24,045 nucleotides of DNA. Origin: Gemmataceae bacterium. GTDB taxonomy: Bacteria; Planctomycetota; Planctomycetia; Gemmatales; Gemmataceae. Under the pieces are notes generated by a model. That model saw only the letters and a program-made list of their open reading frames with translations, was not told where the DNA came from and did no database searches. The position numbers and the translations under genes are program-made. Below, piece after piece: positions 20,201 to 24,045 of the stretch (position 1 is the stretch's first letter; each line of letters starts with the position of its first letter). The DNA lies in assembly GCA_020847555.1 (NCBI GenBank), contig JADLBT010000527.1, forward strand, positions 1-24,045, read 5' to 3'.

Positions 20201-20931
20201 CCGAGAACGAGCTGCTGGCCGAGATCTCCAAGCAGGAGCGCAAGCTCTACAACCTGCTCAAGGAAGCGGTCGATAACCTCGATGGTCGCAAGACAACCCT
20301 GGAGGCCGACCTGCTCCGCCTCGACTCGGTGCAGTTCGCCGACCTGGAGGGTCAGAAACTGAAGGAGACGACGACGTACCTCGGCGCTCTGGCGGTGCGG
20401 TCCGAGCAGGCGCGCAAGGCGATCCGCGAGGCTGGCGACATGGCCCGCGCCGTGCTGGAGCGCTACAACGGCATCATCGCCGAGATGCTCGTCAACCGGG
20501 TCGAGGGCGACAAGCTCGGCAAGGTCGAGAACCAGATCGCCGGCCCGCTGTACGACATGACGCACAAGACGAATGGCGATTTCGTCTTCGTGGACCGGGT
20601 AGCGAGCAAGCTCTACCACGGCGTGGACGAGGACGCCGGCCGACTGCGCAAGGCAGACCAGGCCAGGAAGGTTGACGCACCGCTGCTGCAGTCGCTGGAA
20701 ACAAACCGGCCGATCATCAAGGAGGACGGCAAGGCGACGGTGGACAACATGGTGCGGCTGAGCAGGCAGCTGCACACGGTCCTGGAGGCGATGGCCGACG
20801 CCGGACGCGAGGCGGAGATCATTCGCATCCTGGTTCAGATCGAGGCCGAGCGCCGCGAGCATCACCGGCAGATCGAGATCTACCACAAAAAGCTTATCGA
20901 GGAGTTGTTTGGCGGCCTCGACGGGAAGTGA
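17209..20931 (+). CDS. Large membrane protein with coiled-coil C-terminus of the MoxR/VWA cluster
   Basis: The 1240-residue product has three membrane segments: about 36-65 (GLAVGVIYLACCFWLGV), 85-108 (LRLGLLAIAVGGLIAVV) and 182-208. The cytosol-facing loop between them contains ERRFPRELGDRLITAVEMAD, a pattern I associate loosely with DUF4175-like proteins of MoxR/VWA operons. A long probably periplasmic part follows, including beta-rich Ig-like regions (about 485-680) and helical stretches. The last 230 residues are charged, heptad-like helices that suggest a coiled coil. ATG 17209 has CGGAG (17195-17199) 9 nt upstream. No enzymatic motif was found. The context implies a structural or adaptor role with the VWA proteins; the family assignment is tentative. 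Confidence 0.8.
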   Translation: MATVTPRRPWNRNEAQSRVRHPLQTLRGTIRRYVALEGLAVGVIYLACCFWLGVTLDWGLFALFRFDWIKEIDRASGNLEASSWLRLGLLAIAVGGLIAVVTMKVLRRLFTEFSDRALALVLERRFPRELGDRLITAVEMADPELSKKYGFSQEMLDKTIAEAADRVERLPVEQVFNWVRLRWRLIWTGIMVVGVYLVAGLVSCIVAAATGGNPSPVAYFWEFNHVAGTWFDRNILVQDRRYWLGNEYLELIRFPDARKREEDGLAELRVARDENRPDIWIRAVQWVVADRGPDAPEGWRALRWSDLPEYLDSALLAKVDIPAAWGGWVIDMDDLDPSVPAGVIPPEWGWHGKTAGHIRADLKRPAVKTALTTGRGAEVKALAAVEKLLDWRTWTVDQLERQLRGRDRAEVQEALKAGHKAAYQALQARDTGVLWQLAELADSPRMRGTLRKLQAPELVTVHRRGKLSKSSSPASKQSGNKYSFSLNELKESVTFTVAGDEYTTPARAITLVPPPAVNRLTIDKLEPAYIHYRLLGEDAGKLKGLRQTFRDVPMSTTGTKSVIPVLFGTDVTVTAVVDRRLKGGVRISEPVKRDEPGSLTPPVKVELLPGGKSFAARFPAVTRTIEFDFEYRDEDNVKGRRHIVLKPNDDKAPTLVGVNLSVVLRPDYDPETSKAPPGKSGDRLLITPNARLPFKGIVADDHGLARLDFQYKFVEVAFQKLGDANDPTKKSEGFVLEGNPLTRRAGMVISTFQFAPGMPGFEWFAPAYVGGLSHLATADLKRPGPRLEPESGAIEMEFAQRRLTQRIPDDVTLEELQRLLQIQPRNRPLAIELLKLKGQTEQQNFLKRLQDLNQHEAVLTDTLNFLELDDAQRMPLLAKIGPDPAAVVRGILAEAAKDREKADRALALLTRAPERTLVREHQLDSEGRIRFDEETKRWRFENGNGFDIKTYLPKLKAPTGETQRHYELHVFVSATDNNVETGPTKGPTRGPFVFLVVSENELLAEISKQERKLYNLLKEAVDNLDGRKTTLEADLLRLDSVQFADLEGQKLKETTTYLGALAVRSEQARKAIREAGDMARAVLERYNGIIAEMLVNRVEGDKLGKVENQIAGPLYDMTHKTNGDFVFVDRVASKLYHGVDEDAGRLRKADQARKVDAPLLQSLETNRPIIKEDGKATVDNMVRLSRQLHTVLEAMADAGREAEIIRILVQIEAERREHHRQIEIYHKKLIEELFGGLDGK

Positions 20932-21267
20932 GCGCCTGGACGACGCTGGTCGTGTCCGGCGGTGCCTGGACGTGCCTGCCCCACGGGACGGGCAACCTGG
21001 CCGGGTTGCGCAGGCTGGATTGTTGATGACAGCGATACCAGCCGTCCGGTAAGATGTTGGGAAGCGAGAGGCGACTCGTCAGTTAAGGGTGTCTCCCGGA
21101 ACCAACTCGGGGACGGCAGGACACTGTGAACGGGCGCCCACACGCGGGCGGCGTTCGGACCACGGGGTCGCGCCCCGCGGATCAGGAACTTGCAGGTTCC
21201 AGCGGCTCCAAAAGCAAGCAATTACGTGGGGGGCGGCAACGCCCCGGGTCTTGGGAGGACCATGTCC
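20932..21267 (+). other. Intergenic region before the Lys/Gly-rich coiled-coil gene
   Basis: No gene is supported in these 336 nt. Hairpins are possible at 20992-21009 (GCAACC/GGTTGC, 6-nt loop) and 21160-21180 (8-bp arms with one mismatch). A weak promoter-like pair is listed separately. The open frame of the next gene extends back to 21190, but no start there has a good ribosome binding site. The wide gap suggests the next two genes can be transcribed independently of the upstream cluster. Confidence 0.5.
21026..21055 (+). promoter_or_regulatory. Weak promoter-like pair ATGACA / TAAGAT
   Basis: ATGACA (21026-21031) and TAAGAT (21050-21055) are 18 bp apart in the AT-richest part of the intergenic region. 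They could drive the downstream gene, with a leader of about 205 nt. Each hexamer is an imperfect match. Confidence 0.22.
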
Positions 21268-23448
21268 ATGTCCACGAAGCGAGGTTTGCTGCAGGCCTCT
21301 CTCGGTCTGGCGGCGGCCGTCTTCTTCGTCCTGGGCCTGCACGCCGACCAGGCGGGGCGGCCGCAGGGGCCGGCCGATAAGGCCGGCTTCAACAGGGACG
21401 AGGTGGCGGCCCGCGAGAAAGTTCTGGCCAGCAAGTTCCGCGAATTCGAGCAGCTCCTGCTCATCCTGAAACAGCGCCTCGAAAAGAGCCCGCGCCAGGA
21501 AGACCGCGACCGCGCCGCCCAGCTTCAGAAGGTGCTGGAGAAGAGCGCCGAGGGGTCCATCGGCACCCGATTCGGGGAAATGGTCAAGTTCCTCGGCACC
21601 AGCAAGTTGACCAAGGTCGGCGACGTCAAGGTGCTCCTCGACCAGTCCGAGCGGCTCGCCCGCGACCTGCGGGAGTTGCTCGAACTGCTCCGCGGGACGC
21701 ATGTCGCCGTCAACCGCAAGGAGGAGCGCAAGCGCCTTGAGGAGCTGATCAAGGATCTGGAGCGCGTCATTCGCGATCAGAAAATCGTGAATGCCCAGAT
21801 GGAAAGCGACATGAAGAAGACGGACGTCGCCCGCAACCAGCGTGACGTCCGTGACCAGACCCGCGACCTGGACCGCAAGCTCGGCAAGGACGGTAAGGAC
21901 GGCCAGGGCGGCGAGGCGAAGGACAACAAGGGCGAGTCCAAGGAGGGCAAGGGCAAGGGTGCCAAGGGTGAGAGCAAGAACTCCGGCAAGGGCACCGAAG
22001 GCAAGCAGGGCGAGAGCAAAAACGCCGGCAAGCCCGGCGAGGGCAAGAAGGGTGAGGCCAAGGAAGGGGCCAAGGGCGGCAAGCAGCCCCCGAACGCCAA
22101 GGCCGGCGACAAGGCCGGCCAGAAGGGCGAGGCGAAGCCCGGCCAGCAGGGCGACAAGCAGCAGGGCGGCGCCAAGTCCGGCGCCAAGGGCGGCGAGGGC
22201 GCCAAATCCGGCGCCAAGGGCGGCGAGAAGGGTGGTGAGAAGGGCGGCGCCAAGGGCGGTGAGAAGAAGGACGAGAAGGGCGGCGAGGCCAAGGGCGACG
22301 GCGACCAGAGCAAGGTCCGCAAGAAGGAAGAGCCCGGCAGCGCCAAGAAGGGCGAGAAGCAGGCCGGCGGCGCCAAGAAGGGCGACAAGCAGGGCGGCGA
22401 ACAGAAATCGTCCCAGTCCAAGAGCGGCAAGTCCAGCCCGCAGCAGGGCGACGCCAAGAGCAGCAAGAAGTCTGACCAGGGCGGCGCCAAGAGCAGCGGT
22501 CAACCGTCGAAGGGTGGTCAGCCGCCCATGGGCGGCCAGCCGCCGCAGGGCGGAGCCAAGGGCGACAACAATCCCGACAGCCCGCCCCCCGGCAAGGAGG
22601 GCGACAACGCCCAGCAGGATGCCCGCAAACGCATCCAGGACGCCGAGGAGGCCCAGCGCCAGGCCGAGCAGAAGGTCAAGGAAGGCAACAAGAAGGACGC
22701 CGTCGATAAGGGCGAGAAGGCCCGCCAGGAACTCGAGGCGGCCAAGAAGAAACTCGAGGATCTGCTCCGCCAGCTGCGCGAGGAAGAACTCGAGCGGCTG
22801 CTGACCGAGCTGAAGGCCCGCTGCGAGAAGATGCTGGCGATGCAGATCCAGGTCTACAACGGCACCAAGGCCGTCGCCCGGTCGATCGAGGGCAACGCCG
22901 ACAAGAAGGCCACCCGCGCCAACATCCAGGATTCGCTCGGTCTCTCCGACGAGGAGAAGAAGATCGTCCTGGAGGCGAGCAAGGCCATCGAGATGCTGGA
23001 AGCGGAAGGGTCGGCTGTCGCCTTCCACGAGGTCTTCACCCAGGTGCGCGAGGACATGAAGCAGGTTCAGCGCCGCCTGGGGACGACCGACGTCGGCAAG
23101 GTCACCCAGGCCGTCGAGCAGGACATCATCGACACGCTGCAGGAGATGATCAAGGCGCTCGAGAAGGCCAAGAAGGAGATGGACGACAAGAAGAGCAAGC
23201 CGTCGCCGCCCAAGGACAGCCCGCCGCCACCGCCGCAGGATCAGAAGCTGCTCGACCAGATCGCCGAGCTGAAGATGATCCGCGCCATGCAGATCCGGGT
23301 CAACAACCGGACCCAGCTGTACGGCCGGCTGTATGAGGGCGAGCAGGCCAACCAGCCGAATATCCAGCAGGATCTGAGAGAGTTGGCGGACCGGCAGGAA
23401 CGGATTTTCGACGTCACCAACAAAATCGCGAAGGGAGAGAACAAGTGA
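21268..23448 (+). CDS. Exported Lys/Gly-rich disordered and coiled-coil protein
   Basis: The 726-residue product has a signal peptide (MSTKRGLLQASLGLAAAVFFVLG...). Residues about 35-200 are charged coiled-coil helices. Residues about 203-448 are low-complexity, built almost only from K, G, E, S, A, Q, D and P, and predicted disordered. Residues about 449-640 return to long coiled coils, then a Pro-rich linker (SPPPPPQD near 650) leads to a final helical module. That module (665-726, AELKMIRAMQIRVNNRTQ) repeats one at 512-565 (TELKARCEKMLAMQIQVYNGTK). The start is ATG 21268, because GGAGG (21254-21258) is 9 nt away; ATG 21262, in the same frame, is only 3 nt from it. The function is not recognised; a periplasmic structural role or client of the MoxR/VWA system is inferred. 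The next gene overlaps its stop codon. Confidence 0.82.
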   Translation: MSTKRGLLQASLGLAAAVFFVLGLHADQAGRPQGPADKAGFNRDEVAAREKVLASKFREFEQLLLILKQRLEKSPRQEDRDRAAQLQKVLEKSAEGSIGTRFGEMVKFLGTSKLTKVGDVKVLLDQSERLARDLRELLELLRGTHVAVNRKEERKRLEELIKDLERVIRDQKIVNAQMESDMKKTDVARNQRDVRDQTRDLDRKLGKDGKDGQGGEAKDNKGESKEGKGKGAKGESKNSGKGTEGKQGESKNAGKPGEGKKGEAKEGAKGGKQPPNAKAGDKAGQKGEAKPGQQGDKQQGGAKSGAKGGEGAKSGAKGGEKGGEKGGAKGGEKKDEKGGEAKGDGDQSKVRKKEEPGSAKKGEKQAGGAKKGDKQGGEQKSSQSKSGKSSPQQGDAKSSKKSDQGGAKSSGQPSKGGQPPMGGQPPQGGAKGDNNPDSPPPGKEGDNAQQDARKRIQDAEEAQRQAEQKVKEGNKKDAVDKGEKARQELEAAKKKLEDLLRQLREEELERLLTELKARCEKMLAMQIQVYNGTKAVARSIEGNADKKATRANIQDSLGLSDEEKKIVLEASKAIEMLEAEGSAVAFHEVFTQVREDMKQVQRRLGTTDVGKVTQAVEQDIIDTLQEMIKALEKAKKEMDDKKSKPSPPKDSPPPPPQDQKLLDQIAELKMIRAMQIRVNNRTQLYGRLYEGEQANQPNIQQDLRELADRQERIFDVTNKIAKGENK
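22168..22227 (+). repeat. 30-bp tandem repeat encoding GAKSGAKGGE twice
   Basis: 22168-22197 and 22198-22227 are adjacent 30-nt copies that differ at one base (AAG versus AAA). They encode the decapeptide GAKSGAKGGE twice inside the Lys/Gly-rich segment. Related shorter units (KGGEKGGAKGGEK) follow. This suggests growth of the segment by slippage or unequal crossing over, so its length may vary between strains. Confidence 0.8.
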
Positions 23449-24045
23449 GAAAGTGCCTGCGTCACTGAGTCTCCGCCCTGACCCTGGCTGCCCTCTTCCT
23501 GGGGGGCAGCCAGACCCTCGTCGGGAACGAGACTACCAAGAAACGGAGCCTGACCTTCGGGGCGCTGGAATGCGCGACCCCCGAGGCAGCCCGTGCCCAG
23601 GCGGAAGCCTGGCTCAAGGCGGTCGCCAAGGGCGATGCCACCAAGCTGCAACAGTTCCAGAGCATCTGGAAGCAGGAGGAGCGGTCGGTGCTGGACCGGC
23701 TGGCGGAAACGTTCGCCCTCGGGGACGCGCGGGCCGCGCAGCTGCTGGCTGCGGCACGCAGCGCCCTGACTCCGGCCCCGACCGAGGTGCCGGCGCTGCT
23801 GAAGGACGCGAAGGCTCCAGCCTTCTTCCGGGCGAACCTGGCTCTGGCTTATGCCCAGGCGCTGTCCGCCCGCCGCGTCCACGAGGAAGCGCTCGAGGCA
23901 CTCAAGGCGGTCCGACCGGAGGACACGGCCGACCCGGCCGCGTACCTGTTCTACCGGGCGGTGTGCGAGCACGCTCTGCTGAGCAAGGCCGATGCCGGCC
24001 GGACGATCGGCCGGCTGCTGGGCCAGGCGCTGGACAGCCCGGAGC
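23445..24045 (+). CDS. Partial exported helical-repeat protein with in-frame TGA at codon 8
   Basis: The frame from GTG 23445 overlaps the previous stop as GTGA and has GGGAG (23433-23437) 7 nt upstream, a typical coupled start. It reads VRKCLRH, then TGA (23466-23468), then VSALTLAALFLGGSQTLVG, which together look like one signal peptide interrupted by the stop. After the TGA the frame stays open to the window edge (about 190 codons) with sensible helical, TPR-like composition (EAWLKAVAKGD, ANLALAYAQAL, AYLFYRAVCEHALL). No ATG or TTG lies in frame after the stop; the first GTG is at 23688 and would lose the signal peptide, while CTG 23478 or 23484 could keep it. A sequence error, a recent nonsense mutation, read-through or a CTG start are all possible. 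The function is unknown. The gene continues beyond the window. Confidence 0.6.

Noticed and set aside
18607..20886. Long - strand open frame (about 759 codons)
   Set aside because: It is antisense to the 1240-residue membrane/coiled-coil gene, without recognisable motifs.
21874..22611. Collagen-like Gly-X-Y domain
   Set aside because: Glycines are frequent but do not keep a three-residue period over any long stretch.
21079..23028. Long - strand open frame rich in Leu/Ala (about 649 codons) that mimics a membrane protein
   Set aside because: Its hydrophobic runs come from reading the Lys/Gly-rich codons in reverse; the + strand frame has a signal peptide, ribosome binding site and coiled-coil structure.
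23453..24045. Alternative + strand frame starting at GTG 23453
   Set aside because: It is also open but is rich in Pro, Arg, Gly and Cys with no signal peptide, whereas the frame from 23445 has a signal peptide pattern and helical composition.

Overview
The window is GC-rich and all genes I can support lie on the + strand. The set of genes points to a planctomycete, most likely of the Gemmataceae type. It has secreted prenyltransferase/squalene-cyclase-repeat proteins, a very large exported PQQ-type beta-propeller/TPR protein, and an expanded MoxR / DUF58 / BatA-like / VWA cluster whose membrane proteins reach 1000-1240 residues. This placement is inferred from gene content; there is no rRNA or other phylogenetic marker here.

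Layout. Positions 1-337 are a leader with a TGTGA-type dyad. Positions 338-5458 encode an exported 1706-residue propeller/TPR protein. Positions 5459-5639 hold a REP-like inverted doublet and a duplicated ribosome-binding leader. Positions 5640-6770 and 6895-8016 are two tandem paralogues, exported alpha/alpha-toroid proteins of the prenyltransferase-repeat fold. A promoter-like sequence (8117-8144) precedes the MoxR cluster: MoxR AAA+ ATPase (8230-9339), DUF58 protein (9410-10339), BatA-like membrane protein (10399-13383), multi-TM VWA protein (13527-17111), a 1240-residue membrane/coiled-coil protein (17209-20931), an exported Lys/Gly-rich coiled-coil protein (21268-23448), and a partial exported helical-repeat protein (23445 to the window edge). 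The last gene overlaps its predecessor by 4 nt and carries an in-frame TGA inside its signal peptide.

How the genes may work together. In well-studied systems MoxR ATPases act with VWA-domain partners as chaperones that assemble or activate protein complexes. Here the cytoplasmic ATPase and DUF58 protein are followed by three large membrane proteins and then two exported helical proteins. I infer a route from cytoplasmic ATPase through membrane VWA/GATase-like proteins to envelope coiled-coil clients. The client and the physiological role are unknown.

The most notable signals are: (1) the TGA within an otherwise convincing signal peptide and open frame; (2) a REP-like doublet whose two copies differ by compensatory stem changes; (3) a long, near-perfect palindrome in almost every gene junction, none followed by a T-tract; (4) an internally duplicated helical module in the Lys/Gly-rich protein; and (5) a BatA-like protein with a degenerate metal site next to a VWA protein with an intact one.
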